A DNA stretch of 33,177 nucleotides, from the NCBI RefSeq assembly GCF_000764655.1, contig NZ_JRGL01000023.1:1-33177 (forward strand), in the 5' to 3' direction. Shown here in pieces: positions 24,422 through 32,273 of the stretch. This DNA is from Aeromonas aquatica (lineage in GTDB: Bacteria; Pseudomonadota; Gammaproteobacteria; Enterobacterales; Aeromonadaceae). The number at the start of each line of letters is the position of its first letter. Position 1 is the first letter of the stretch. The translations under genes and the position numbers were made by a program. Below the pieces are notes generated by a model. It saw only the letters and a program-made list of their open reading frames with translations, was not told where the DNA came from and searched no databases.

Positions 24422-25774
24422 CTAGTCGAGCAACTCCTGATGGAGGCGGTTGACGATGTGACCAGCCTCGCCCTCTTTCACCAGGAAGCAGAGGTTGTGG
24501 GCGCTGGCGCCATAGCAGATCATGCGGATGTTGTGCTCGCGGATGGCATCGAACACCTGGCTGCCGACCCCGACGGCCTCGCTCATCCGGTTGCCGATGA
24601 GCGCCACCAGCGCGAAGCCGGTCTCCACTTCCACCTTGCACAGCTGGCCGAGCTCCGCCAGCACCTTGTCGCTGAGGATGGGCTCGCCGTTGCTCTGGCT
24701 GCCGGTGTGATCCAGGGTCAGCGACACGCTCACCTCGGAGGTGGTGATGAGATCCACCGAGATGCGGTGGCGGGCCAGGATACCGAACACCTCGGCCAGG
24801 AAGCCGTAGGCGTGGAACATGTTGAGGCTGTGCAGGGTGACCAGCACCTGCTGGCGGCGCAGGGCCACGGCCCGGAACAGCGGGTTGGTGCTGGTGCTGG
24901 CGCGGATCCAGGTGCCACCGGCGGCCGGATCCTTGGCGGAGCCGACGAACACCGGGATGTCCTGGCGCAGGGCCGGTTGCAGGGTGGCCGGGTGCAGCAC
25001 CTTGGCGCCGAAGGTGGCCATCTCGGCCGCCTCCACAAAGCTGATTTCGGGGATGGGGCGGGCCCGGGTGACCAGGCGTGGATCCGTGGTGTAGATACCG
25101 GGCACGTCGGTCCAGATCTCGATGCTGGCCGCATCCAGCGCCTCGGCCAGCAGGGCCGCGCTGTAGTCGGAGCCACCGCGCCCCAGGGTGGTGGTGCGGC
25201 CATCGGCATCGGCGCCGATGAAACCCTGGGTGATGATGAGGCTGTCGCCGAGCACCGGGCCTATCTTGCTCTGACAGAGCGTGCGGGTGGCGGCCAAGTC
25301 AACGCTCGCCTTGCCAAAGCGGCTGTCGGTGCGCATCAGTTGGCGCACATCCTGCCACTGGGCCTTGATCCCGCGCTGGTGCAGGAGCTCGGTGAACAGG
25401 CGAGTGGACATCAGCTCGCCACAGGCGATGAGCCTGTCCGCCAGCTCCGCATCCGTGTGCTGGCTGGCCTGGCGGGCCATGGTGCGGATCTCGCCGAGCT
25501 GGGCGTGGATGAGGACGCTGACCTCGCCTGGGTTGCCGAGGGCAGTCAGGATGGCCTGCTGGATCCCGGCCAGCTTGGCGAGCTGGGCGTCCTGGCCCGC
25601 CTCGTCGAGTTCACCCTGGGCCAAGCTCACCAACAGGTTGGTGACACCGGCGCTGGCGCTCAGCACCACCACCCGGGTCGCCGGATTGGCCAGCACCACG
25701 TCGGCGCAATGGTTCATGGCCGCGGCATCGGCGACACTGGTTCCGCCAAATTTGGCGACGTTGATCGGGCTCAT
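24422..25774 (-). CDS. lysC: Lysine-sensitive aspartokinase III
   Basis: A 450-residue aspartate kinase, the first step of the lysine, threonine, methionine and diaminopimelate pathway. The kinase domain (about 1-290) has VAKFGGTSV (6-14), RLIACGELMSTRLF, TTLGRGGSDYSAAL and WTDVPGIYTTDPR. The C-terminal part (about 305-450) holds paired ACT domains for lysine feedback, including HSLNMFHAYGFLAEVFGILA and TTSEVSVSLTLD. Length equals E. coli LysC (449). GGAG sits six bases before the ATG. The class III assignment is supported by the lysine riboswitch in the leader, so lysine controls both the enzyme and its synthesis. It lies downstream of argA on the same strand but has its own promoter. Confidence 0.96.
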   Translation of the reverse strand: MSPINVAKFGGTSVADAAAMNHCADVVLANPATRVVVLSASAGVTNLLVSLAQGELDEAGQDAQLAKLAGIQQAILTALGNPGEVSVLIHAQLGEIRTMARQASQHTDAELADRLIACGELMSTRLFTELLHQRGIKAQWQDVRQLMRTDSRFGKASVDLAATRTLCQSKIGPVLGDSLIITQGFIGADADGRTTTLGRGGSDYSAALLAEALDAASIEIWTDVPGIYTTDPRLVTRARPIPEISFVEAAEMATFGAKVLHPATLQPALRQDIPVFVGSAKDPAAGGTWIRASTSTNPLFRAVALRRQQVLVTLHSLNMFHAYGFLAEVFGILARHRISVDLITTSEVSVSLTLDHTGSQSNGEPILSDKVLAELGQLCKVEVETGFALVALIGNRMSEAVGVGSQVFDAIREHNIRMICYGASAHNLCFLVKEGEAGHIVNRLHQELLD

Positions 25775-25863
25775 TGCATACTCCAGTCTTAAGGTGAAAA
25801 GCCAGTTTTATCAGGCAAAAGAGAGGAGGAGGCTGAAATGGCAGGAAAGCGCGAGGATCCCGG

Positions 25864-26096
25864 CCAGAAGCACTCCACCCGCGGTGCCCATCCCACAAGA
25901 ATCCAACTGGATGCCTGTGGGATGCACACGACCGATGACAACCCGGGGGATTCAGCCCCCGCAGCCGACGTGGCGGTGTCCAGTGACCTGCCTCGTCTCG
26001 GCGCTGCTCCCCCTGACCCAAGCTCATCGGACTCTGGCGTCCTCCCTTGGGCTGCCTGGGCAGCGCTCCTCTTCTGGTGCCACCTTGGAAGGTGGC
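25864..26096 (-). ncRNA. Lysine riboswitch (L-box) in the lysC leader
   Basis: Reading the - strand, the leader opens with a perfect 8-bp hairpin (26096-26079) and then the aptamer. P1 is formed by CCAGAAG (26077-26071) and CTTCTGG (25870-25864). The core matches the E. coli lysC element as I remember it: CAGAAGAGGAGCGC near the 5' end, GGGGGCTGAATCCCCC followed by GGGTTGTCA in the middle, and GGTGGAGTGCTTCTGG at the 3' end. Between the aptamer and the start codon lies a pyrimidine tract (complement of 25822-25834) able to pair with the GGAG ribosome-binding site. No T-run terminator is evident, so control is probably at translation. Confidence 0.93.
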
Positions 26097-26105
26097 ATGC
26101 ATGTA

Positions 26106-26135
26106 GAAATACCCTGCACTGGATTGCACTGTCAA
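26106..26135 (-). promoter_or_regulatory. Putative sigma-70 promoter of lysC
   Basis: On the - strand a consensus TTGACA (26135-26130) is followed, after 18 bases, by TATTTC (26111-26106), a weak -10. Transcription from about 26098 would begin right at the first leader hairpin of the riboswitch, which supports the assignment. Confidence 0.65.
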
Positions 26136-26190
26136 CCGAGTTAATAAAAAAATCAACAATTGGTCAGAACCCGGCACAAGATCAATTAGT

Positions 26191-26207
26191 TACAAGCGAG
26201 GCTTGTA
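26191..26207 (-). terminator. Possible weak terminator hairpin after argA
   Basis: A 7-bp stem TACAAGC / GCTTGTA with a 3-base loop lies eight bases after the argA stop. It lacks an immediate T-run; a T7 stretch comes only about 35 bases later. Some read-through into the lysC leader is possible. Confidence 0.3.
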
Positions 26208-26214
26208 CAAAGTG

Positions 26215-27543
26215 TTACAGGATAGTCCTGGACAGTACCTTGGAGCGGCGCTGCCAGTTGTAGAGCCGCTGCCGCTCGACCGGCAAGTCCTCCACCTCCA
26301 GTGGCTCGAAGCCCCGCTCCCGGAACCAGTGAATGGAGCGGGTGGTAAGCACGAACAAGCGGCGGATCCCGAGCCGTTTGGCCCGCTCGGCTACCTTGGC
26401 GACCAGTTGATCCCCCCGGTTGGAGTTGCGGTACTCGGGATGGATGGCGACGCAGGCCATCTCCGCCATCGCCTCCTCCATGAAGCAGTAGAGGGCGGCG
26501 CAGCCGATGATGAGGCCGTCGCGCTCTATGATGGTGAACTTGTCGATCTCCATCTCCAGCTGCTCGCGGGAGCGACGCACCAGTATGCCTTCCTCCTCCA
26601 GCGGGCGGATGAGATCCAGGATGCCGCCGATGTCTTCGATGGTGGCGGCCCGCGCCCGCTCGGCGCTTTCGCGCACTATCTGGGTGCCGAGGCCATCGCG
26701 GCTGAACAGCTCCTGCAGCATGGCACCGTCATCCTGGTAGCTCACCAGGTGGGAGCGGGGCACGCCGCCGCGGCAGGAGGCGATGGCGGCGCGCAGGTAG
26801 CGGGCGGTGCCGGACATCTCCTCGCCAGCCTGCTCCAGCTCCACCAGGAGTTCTTCGGCCTGCTCGGGGAAAAGCTCGGAGATGGCCTCACCGTGGCTGT
26901 CCATGACCCCCTGGGTGCTGCTGAAACAGATGAGTTTGTCGGCTTTGAGATCCACCGCCACCCGCCGTGCCACCTCTTCCGAGCTCAGGTTGAAGCTCTC
27001 GCCGGTGACCGAGCAGCCGATGGGGGAGATGAGCACCAGCCCCTGCTGATCCAGCTGGCGGCCTATCCCCTCCACGTCGATGCGGCGCACCCGGCCGCTG
27101 TGGCAGTAGTCGATGCCATCTTCCACCCCGAGGGGCTGGGCGGTGACGAAGTTGCCGCTCACCACGCTGATGCGCGCCCCTTGCATGGGGGTGTTGGCCA
27201 GCCCCATGGAGAGCTGGGCAGTGATGTCGTACTGCAGGCCGCCACACACCTGTTTGATGAGGGCGAAGCTCTCGTCATCGGTGACTCTGATCCGCCTGTG
27301 GTATTGCGCCTCAATACCGGCGCGGGCCAGCGCTTCGTCATTTTGCGGGCGCGAGCCGAACACCAGCACCAGACGAATGCCGAGGGTCTGCAGCAGGGCG
27401 ATGTCGCTGACGATGTTGGCAAAATTGGGGTGGCAGATGGCTTCCCCGCCCATCATCAGCACGAAGGTGGCCCCCCGATGCACGTTGACATAGGGGGTAG
27501 ACTGCCGAAAGGCATAGACCAGGCTGGGTTCGCGTTCACGCAC
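26215..27543 (-). CDS. argA: N-acetylglutamate synthase
   Basis: A 442-residue enzyme that acetylates glutamate with acetyl-CoA, the first step of arginine synthesis. The N-terminal amino-acid-kinase-like domain (about 1-290) has [40 protein letters not shown] and [14 protein letters not shown]. The C-terminal GNAT domain (about 295-440) has [39 protein letters not shown] and [17 protein letters not shown] 27543 is chosen over GTG 27600. It yields [15 protein letters not shown], which aligns with the E. coli start (443 residues), has GGAAGAA upstream, and leaves the upstream GTG lying at the edge of the ArgR operator. Arginine feedback and ArgR repression are expected. Confidence 0.95.
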   Translation of the reverse strand: MREREPSLVYAFRQSTPYVNVHRGATFVLMMGGEAICHPNFANIVSDIALLQTLGIRLVLVFGSRPQNDEALARAGIEAQYHRRIRVTDDESFALIKQVCGGLQYDITAQLSMGLANTPMQGARISVVSGNFVTAQPLGVEDGIDYCHSGRVRRIDVEGIGRQLDQQGLVLISPIGCSVTGESFNLSSEEVARRVAVDLKADKLICFSSTQGVMDSHGEAISELFPEQAEELLVELEQAGEEMSGTARYLRAAIASCRGGVPRSHLVSYQDDGAMLQELFSRDGLGTQIVRESAERARAATIEDIGGILDLIRPLEEEGILVRRSREQLEMEIDKFTIIERDGLIIGCAALYCFMEEAMAEMACVAIHPEYRNSNRGDQLVAKVAERAKRLGIRRLFVLTTRSIHWFRERGFEPLEVEDLPVERQRLYNWQRRSKVLSRTIL

Positions 27544-27579
27544 TTGAGATTTCTTCCATAAAAAAACAGCAATTCGCCC

Positions 27580-27622
27580 AATATATGAAAATAAATTCAC
27601 AAATCAAGACTAAATATTGGTT
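27580..27622 (-). promoter_or_regulatory. argA promoter with ArgR (ARG box) operator
   Basis: On the - strand the promoter reads TTGATT (27607-27602), 16 bases, TATATT (27585-27580). The spacer holds an ARG box, read on the + strand as TGAAA-ATAA-ATTCA (27586-27599), which matches 9 of 10 conserved positions of TGAAT-N4-ATTCA. A weaker second box (27605-27622, 6 of 10) lies at the three-base spacing typical of ArgR operator pairs and overlaps the -35. ArgR binding here would block RNA polymerase. Confidence 0.8.
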
Positions 27623-27816
27623 TCTCGGATTTGTTGCCTCCTTTTTATCCGGCCGGGGCGCCGAGGAGTCCTTGCGAAGGGGCCAAGTCCAGCGGGGATC
27701 GGCTTAACCCTCGTGTGGCCGCGCTCCCGGTTGATCCGCCCCGATAACCTGTTATCTTCGATATTCCTTTTCGTCAGTCGCGGCGATACGCGCGTTTTTA
27801 TACAAGGACAGGGCAG

Positions 27817-28449
27817 ATGGAGCAGATTATTTCACCGGCAGAGGCGCTGCCGGGTCGTCGGGAGGCGCTGGTGATAGGCCAGCAACATGCGGTGAATGGT
27901 CACCCGACCCAGGGCCCCTGGCCCGAGGGAATGGAGCTTGCCTGGTTTGGCATGGGCTGCTTCTGGGGCGTGGAGCGCCTGTTCTGGCAACAGCCCGGCG
28001 TCTATTCCACCGCCGCCGGCTATCAGGGTGGCCTGACCCCCAACCCCACCTACAAGGAGGTGTGCAGCGGCCTGACCGGTCATGCGGAGACGGTGCAGGT
28101 GGTGTTCGATCCCAAGGTCATCAGCTACGGGGATCTGCTCAAGCTGTTCTGGGAGCAGCACGATCCGGCCCAGGGCATGCGCCAGGGCGGTGACATCGGC
28201 ACTCAGTACCGCTCGGTGATCTTCTATGGGGACGACAGCCAGGAGGCCATCGCCCAGCAGAGCCAGGCCGCCTACCAGCAGGCGATGATGGCGAGCGGTG
28301 ACGCTCGCACCATCAGCACCCGCATCCTGCCGCTGGCGCCCTTCTATTACGCCGAGGATTATCATCAGCAATATCTGGAGAAGAATCCGGAAGGTTACTG
28401 CGGCCTGGGCGGGATCGGGGTCTGTCTGCCACCCAGCCTGAACCGCTGA
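27817..28449 (+). CDS. msrA: Peptide methionine-S-sulfoxide reductase
   Basis: A 210-residue cytoplasmic enzyme that repairs methionine-S-sulfoxide in oxidised proteins. The catalytic C48 sits in [13 protein letters not shown], followed by [20 protein letters not shown] and [11 protein letters not shown]. The C-terminal pair C195 and C203 ([12 protein letters not shown]) are the recycling cysteines, as in E. coli MsrA (212 residues, C198/C206). An AGGACAGG stretch precedes the ATG. It is a single gene with its own terminator, divergent from argA. Confidence 0.97.
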   Translation: MEQIISPAEALPGRREALVIGQQHAVNGHPTQGPWPEGMELAWFGMGCFWGVERLFWQQPGVYSTAAGYQGGLTPNPTYKEVCSGLTGHAETVQVVFDPKVISYGDLLKLFWEQHDPAQGMRQGGDIGTQYRSVIFYGDDSQEAIAQQSQAAYQQAMMASGDARTISTRILPLAPFYYAEDYHQQYLEKNPEGYCGLGGIGVCLPPSLNR

Positions 28450-28458
28450 AGGTGGCAA

Positions 28459-28484
28459 AAAAGAGCGTTGAATGACGCTCTTTT
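28459..28484 (+). terminator. Terminator after msrA
   Basis: A 10-bp stem AAAAGAGCGT / ACGCTCTTTT with a 6-base loop, ending in a T-run. Confidence 0.9.
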
Positions 28485-28489
28485 CATCA

Positions 28490-28684
28490 GATTGAAAAAA
28501 ATCTTTAAAAAATCTGTCATGGCCGGGAACTTAACAGAACTTCGGTTGACTAACCCGGTAACTACCATGGATGGTAGCCAAGACCAGACACATTTCTTGC
28601 CTCGATATTCATTCAACTTAGACAAGCGCGATGAATTGAAAATGATAGCAAGCAGGGCTGCCCGATGAGGCGGCCCTTTTCATT
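28490..28684 (+). ncRNA. Candidate small RNA (or tiny ORF) between two terminators
   Basis: This 195-base, AT-richer stretch sits between the msrA terminator and a second + strand terminator with no recognised gene. A possible promoter is TTGAAA (28492-28497), 17 bases, TGTCAT (28515-28520). Structures: a compound hairpin 28523-28558 (CCGGG/CCCGG outer arms, inner AAC-TTCG-GTT with a UUCG loop) and a 6-bp hairpin 28562-28577 (CTACCA-TGGA-TGGTAG) that presents AUGGA in its loop, a CsrA/RsmA-like motif. The same stretch could encode a 49-residue peptide from ATG 28519 (MAGNLTELRL...), but no ribosome-binding site precedes it. RNA is favoured over protein. Confidence 0.4.
28654..28681 (+). terminator. 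Terminator of the candidate small RNA unit
   Basis: A 9-bp stem AGGGCTGCC / GGCGGCCCT (one wobble) with a 6-base loop, then TTTTC. It reads on the + strand, although the next gene downstream lies on the - strand. Confidence 0.75.
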
Positions 28685-28737
28685 TGGCGTGGTGCTAGGG
28701 TGGGAATGTGCGGGAGAGGGCGTCTTAAGCGCGCGGC

Positions 28738-29073
28738 CTAGCCGATGGTGCTGTCGAACAGGTTCTTGATGAGATCGATGAATTCATTGAGGAAGTCCTG
28801 CTGTGGCGGGGTCGGCGCGCGCAGCCAGACGGCGGAGAGCACCTCTTCCAGATCGGCCACCACGGCGTCGGCTTCCTGCATGATCATGAAGCGTACCTTG
28901 GGATCGAGCTGGGGGTTCTGCTCGCAGATGGCCATCAGGTTGTCGGCCACCCGACCGCTCACCAGATCCTCGATGGTCTGGTTGCCCGTGCCCTGCTGCT
29001 GGCTCTCGAACAGTCCCAGACTCTCGACCAGATACTCTACCAGCGCGATATAACCTTCGCTCTCTACCACCAT
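28738..29073 (-). CDS. DUF3802 family protein
   Basis: A small acidic, helical cytoplasmic protein of 111 residues: VVESEGYIALVEYLVESLGL, IEDLVSGRVADNLMAICEQN and a hydrophobic C-terminal helix LNEFIDLIKNLFDS. It resembles the DUF3802 family known from Vibrio, Shewanella and Aeromonas, whose function is unknown. The frame opens five codons earlier (ATG 29088), but GAAGG lies eight bases before ATG 29073 and no ribosome-binding site precedes 29088. No motif suggests catalysis or DNA binding. Confidence 0.7.
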   Translation of the reverse strand: MVVESEGYIALVEYLVESLGLFESQQQGTGNQTIEDLVSGRVADNLMAICEQNPQLDPKVRFMIMQEADAVVADLEEVLSAVWLRAPTPPQQDFLNEFIDLIKNLFDSTIG

Positions 29074-29129
29074 GATGGCTGCCTTCATTGATTGCTATGG
29101 GAAAATTGGGGGTATTTTAGTGGCTGGCC

Positions 29130-29687
29130 CTAGCTTGGCAAGCGGCAGTGGAGGCGGTGGCGGATAAAACTGACCCCGCCGCGCTCCACGGTTTCCAATC
29201 CGGCCAGCTCGAAGCCGTGGCGCAGAAACAGCGGATGGCTAAAGGCGCTGGCTTCCGTGGTGAGGGTGCGCAGGCCGAGTCGACGGGCAGCCTGCAGCGC
29301 GGTCTCGAGCAGGCGGCTGCCGAGCCCCTGGCGCTGATAGTCCGGGCTCACATAGAGCAGGCTGAGGTGGCCGTTATCACTTAAGGTGACAAAGCCAAGG
29401 GGTCTGGCTTGCTCCGCATCCAGTCCCGTCATCTGTACTTCGTCTTTTTCCTCCGCCAGTTCAATCACCCAGCCGTGGTGTTCCCGCAGCTGGCTGGCAA
29501 GGCCGGGATGGCGGGCGCCCTGGGCCCACTGTTCGACCTGCGCCGGGCTGTAGTGCTCGGGGCCGAGGCGGCGCACCGATTGCTCGAACAGGGCGAGCAG
29601 GGCCGGGATATGGCACTCATCCAGGGGAACGACGCGATAGCGGTCGGGGGAGTGCGGGGCAGGAGAGTCAGACATGGAAGGGCTCAT
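29130..29687 (-). CDS. GNAT family N-acetyltransferase
   Basis: A 185-residue acetyl-CoA-dependent acetyltransferase. The acetyl-CoA motif is LLYVSPDYQRQGLGSRLLE (Q/R-x-x-G-x-G), followed by LGLRTLTTEASAFSHPLFLR and HGFELAG, a common GNAT ending. It is similar in shape to YafP/PA4026-like GNAT enzymes. The substrate is unknown. ATG 29687 overlaps the stop of the YjbR-like gene upstream by ATGA, implying translational coupling; a second Met at 29675 is less likely. Confidence 0.88.
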   Translation of the reverse strand: MSPSMSDSPAPHSPDRYRVVPLDECHIPALLALFEQSVRRLGPEHYSPAQVEQWAQGARHPGLASQLREHHGWVIELAEEKDEVQMTGLDAEQARPLGFVTLSDNGHLSLLYVSPDYQRQGLGSRLLETALQAARRLGLRTLTTEASAFSHPLFLRHGFELAGLETVERGGVSFIRHRLHCRLPS

Positions 29688-30052
29688 GGTGTGGAATGGG
29701 CGGTCGGCGCTTGGGGCCGCTTGGCTTTGGGCAAGCCCGCCACCACGCGCTGGTAGGAGTGTTCAATCCAGCCCTGCCAGAGCGCGGCGTCGAGGCTCTC
29801 GCCTAGCGTGACCGTATTCCAGTGCTGCTTGTTCATGTGCCAGCCGGGTTTCACTTCGGGGTGGATCTCCCGCAGCAGCAGCGCCAGCTCAGGCTCGCAT
29901 TTGAGGTTGATGGTCAGCGGCTCGGCCTGCCAATTCACCAGGGCGAACATCTTGCCAGCGATGCGATAGACCAGGATCTCCGGGCCGAACGGCGTATCTT
30001 CGGTGGCGCCGGGCTGGCTCAGCAGAAATTCACGTAACTGGACAAGGCTCAT
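29684..30052 (-). CDS. MmcQ/YjbR family protein
   Basis: A 122-residue protein of the MmcQ/YjbR (CyaY-like fold) family. MSLVQLREFLLSQPGATEDT, then PFGPEILVYRIAGKMFALVN, NLKCEPELALLLRE and GWHMNKQHWNTVTL are the family's consecutive blocks. It is often annotated as DNA-binding, but this is not proven and no specific partner is known. GGAG six bases before ATG 30052 selects that start over ATG 30064. It forms a two-gene unit with the GNAT gene. Confidence 0.9.
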   Translation of the reverse strand: MSLVQLREFLLSQPGATEDTPFGPEILVYRIAGKMFALVNWQAEPLTINLKCEPELALLLREIHPEVKPGWHMNKQHWNTVTLGESLDAALWQGWIEHSYQRVVAGLPKAKRPQAPTAHSTP

Positions 30053-30160
30053 ACAGGACTCCATGCTGGTCCGATGATAAGTGGCAGCATATTCAGCGGG
30101 GGGCCCCTTCTGTTAATATGCCAGCCGAGTATATCCCCCAACCCCCAGAGAGCCCATAAG

Positions 30161-30949
30161 ATGTTGTACCACAAGACCTTTGAGCTGGGCCCCGAGCGGG
30201 ATTGGGTGGTGTTCGTGCACGGCGCCGGCGGCAGCTCCTCCATCTGGTTCAAGCAACTGCGCGCCTATCGGGAGCACTTCAACGTGCTGCTGCTGGACTT
30301 GCGCGGCCATGGCCAGTCCAACCAGCTGCAGCAGGTGGTCAAGGGTCACTACAGCTTCAAGGCCGTGACCGAAGACATACTGCGGCTGCTCGATCACCTG
30401 CGCATTCCCCGTGCCCATTTTGTCGGCATATCCTTGGGCACCATCCTCATTCGCCATCTGGCAGAGCTCTGCCCGGAGCGGGTCAAGAGCATGGTGCTCG
30501 GTGGCGCCATACTGCGGCTCGACATCCGCTCCCAGACGCTGGTGCAGCTCGGCCGGGTCGGCCAGCATATCCTGCCCTACATGTGGCTCTACCGGCTGTT
30601 CGCCTTCATCATCATGCCGCGCCAGCACCATCAAGAGTCTCGCAACCTCTTCGTACGCGAGGCCAGAAAGCTCTGCCAGAAGGAGTTCAAACGCTGGTTC
30701 CGCCTCGCCACCGAGGTCAACCCATTGATGCGCTACTTCAAGGAGCGCGCCCTGCCGATCCCGACGCTTTATCTGATGGGGGAGGAGGATCATATGTTTA
30801 TCGCCCCGGTGCGCGAGCAGGTCGCCCGCGATCCCTACAGCCAGCTCGCCATCATCGAAAACTGCGGCCACGTCTGCAACGTGGAGCAGCCGGAGCACTT
30901 TAACCGCCAGTCGTTGGCGTTTATCTCCAACCAGATGGCGGCGGTCTAA
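30161..30949 (+). CDS. Alpha/beta hydrolase
   Basis: A 262-residue alpha/beta-hydrolase-fold enzyme without signal peptide. Oxyanion-hole segment VFVHGAGGSSSIWF (H20-G21), nucleophile elbow VGISLGT (S91), acid D210 (YLMGEEDHMF) and H237 (ENCGHVCNVEQPEHFN) make a complete triad. A hydrophobic cap region (about 135-155, YMWLYRLFAFIIM) could contact lipid or a hydrophobic substrate. The substrate is unknown; an esterase, lipase-like or lactonase role is possible. It is divergent from the YjbR-like gene and followed by REP-like palindromes. Confidence 0.9.
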   Translation: MLYHKTFELGPERDWVVFVHGAGGSSSIWFKQLRAYREHFNVLLLDLRGHGQSNQLQQVVKGHYSFKAVTEDILRLLDHLRIPRAHFVGISLGTILIRHLAELCPERVKSMVLGGAILRLDIRSQTLVQLGRVGQHILPYMWLYRLFAFIIMPRQHHQESRNLFVREARKLCQKEFKRWFRLATEVNPLMRYFKERALPIPTLYLMGEEDHMFIAPVREQVARDPYSQLAIIENCGHVCNVEQPEHFNRQSLAFISNQMAAV

Positions 30950-31249
30950 GCCATTCAATAGATAAGGTTTGGCGTAGGTTGGGTTGAGCGAAGCGAAACC
31001 CAACGCGGAAATATTATTTTCATCTCATTAGACGTCGGTTTGGAGTATTTAGAGTAGGTTCGATTAGCGAAGCGTAATCGAACGGACGGGGAGGGAATGT
31101 CTTTTTGAAGGCAGAAATAATTTCTAACCATGTTTAGATATTTACATAGCGGTCTCCCTTGGTTTTAAAACCAAGGGGTGTTTCGCGAACGTCCGATTTT
31201 GCTGCGCTAATCGAACCTACGGCCTTCCTAAATATACTATTTAGATGTG
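30950..31249. repeat. Cluster of three REP-like palindromes
   Basis: No gene is seen. Three related elements share the start GTAGGTT and a GCGAAGCG-type centre. Copy 1 (30974-31005) has stem GTTGGGTT/AACCCAAC. Copy 2 (31054-31084) has stem GTTCGATTA/TAATCGAAC. Copy 3 (31191-31220) is inverted and diverged. Copies 2 and 3 share their first 16 bases exactly and face each other across about 105 bases, giving a MITE-like outline (31054-31220). Confidence 0.8.
31156..31177. terminator. Perfect 22-bp palindrome, possible bidirectional terminator
   Basis: CCCTTGGTTTT followed at once by AAAACCAAGGG, a perfect palindrome between convergent genes and inside the MITE-like interval. It could be a terminator or part of the repeat element. 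Confidence 0.45.
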
Positions 31250-31792
31250 TCAATCATTGCAAAGAGGTTTAATGGAGTCTGTTTTTTGGTTTGACGCAAA
31301 GTTTACAAGTTGGATCATGGTAATTTTTGTCGCAAAAAGGTCTCGACTTAACACTTGCTTTTTAAGAGGTTCGTTTACTTGAATCATAGATGCACAAAAA
31401 CCTTTTTTAGTTGGAACTGATATAAAGGCTGGTAGATTATTAGCGACCGCTCCACCGATTAGTCTTAACGCCAATTCAGAACTTAGTACTTCTGCCGCAT
31501 CGCGTATAGGTTGGAAAACTAAACCTCCACTTTCATCAAAGCGTAAAATTATACCAGAACGGTCAGGACGCCATTCATCTCCAAGATTCGCCATATATCG
31601 CCAGGCACAATACCAAGTACGACAAACCGAAGGTCTTTCATTATAAATCCCACAGCCCCCACTTTGCACTAAATGTGGGCATGGTTCATCAGCTAATTTT
31701 TTAAGGCTATCTTGCTCTATTCTCAAATCGATACAACAAGCAGAACAGCCCCCACAGGCCCGGTTTTCAACTAAACGAGATGCATTCATCAT
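31250..31792 (-). CDS. YkgJ-type cysteine-cluster protein, AT-rich
   Basis: A protein of about 180 residues. Its N-terminal 65 residues hold a cysteine-rich metal-type cluster: C13-x2-C16-x2-C19-C20, then C38, C47, C57 and C62 (ACGGCSACC, CPHL, GCGIYNERPSVCRTWYC). This is the pattern of the YkgJ/zinc-or-iron-chelating family, and the metal and role are unproven. The remainder is not recognised. Base composition is clearly more AT-rich than in neighbouring genes, suggesting recent acquisition. The first two ATGs (31792, 31789) are equally possible; AGGAAAGG precedes both. Confidence 0.8.
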   Translation of the reverse strand: MMNASRLVENRACGGCSACCIDLRIEQDSLKKLADEPCPHLVQSGGCGIYNERPSVCRTWYCAWRYMANLGDEWRPDRSGIILRFDESGGLVFQPIRDAAEVLSSELALRLIGGAVANNLPAFISVPTKKGFCASMIQVNEPLKKQVLSRDLFATKITMIQLVNFASNQKTDSIKPLCND

Positions 31793-32273
31793 CCTTTCCT
31801 ATATATCTAAGAATACTAATGTAGAAACAATGCTTTTCCTTATACCATCTCAACCTGCAAGTGTCATTTGGAAAAATGCCCTGTTAAATTAAAGCTAGAG
31901 GCGAATCAACCTAATGTCGGATAGATGAAAAAACTTCCACTATATAATCATGGAACTCACTAGATGAGATGTTGTATGCAATAACAATTTTATTAAGTGG
32001 CACTCTGCATTGCTCTTTTCCCTCTAGCAATCAGGATAGTCACCGCATGGGATGATTGCTCCCAGAGCGACATATTTAACTGATGCTAGTATGGCTGTTC
32101 CATAGGCTCTCCTGAGAGGTACGTGCAGAGGAATCCTATGAGAAGATATCAATCATGCGTGACTCTGTTGAGAGAAATATTATCTAAATCTTAGAATTTA
32201 AATGATTTTTTGATGGTGATCCGATTTTAAGCCAGTGAACAGCTGGTCGGAACCATCGTCGAGGCCCTGTGCA
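31793..32273. other. 481-base AT-rich stretch without a recognisable gene
   Basis: I find no supported gene here. The longest credible frame is an 18-codon ORF near 32138 (MRRYQSCVTLLREILSKS) with AGGAATCCT upstream, which is too short to trust. Low GC matches the neighbouring YkgJ-like gene and contrasts with the GC-rich DNA from about 32235 onward. Confidence 0.5.

Noticed and set aside
25785..25820. A terminator in the lysC leader (GCC...GGC followed by TTTT on the - strand)
   Set aside because: The stem is only three pairs; this is not a credible intrinsic terminator.
28562..28577. Evidence for a CsrB/CsrC-type sponge RNA
   Set aside because: Only one good GGA-loop hairpin is present; CsrB-type RNAs carry many repeated GGA loops.
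32138..32194. An 18-codon ORF with a purine-rich stretch upstream in the AT-rich gap
   Set aside because: It is too short and isolated to support as a gene without conservation data.
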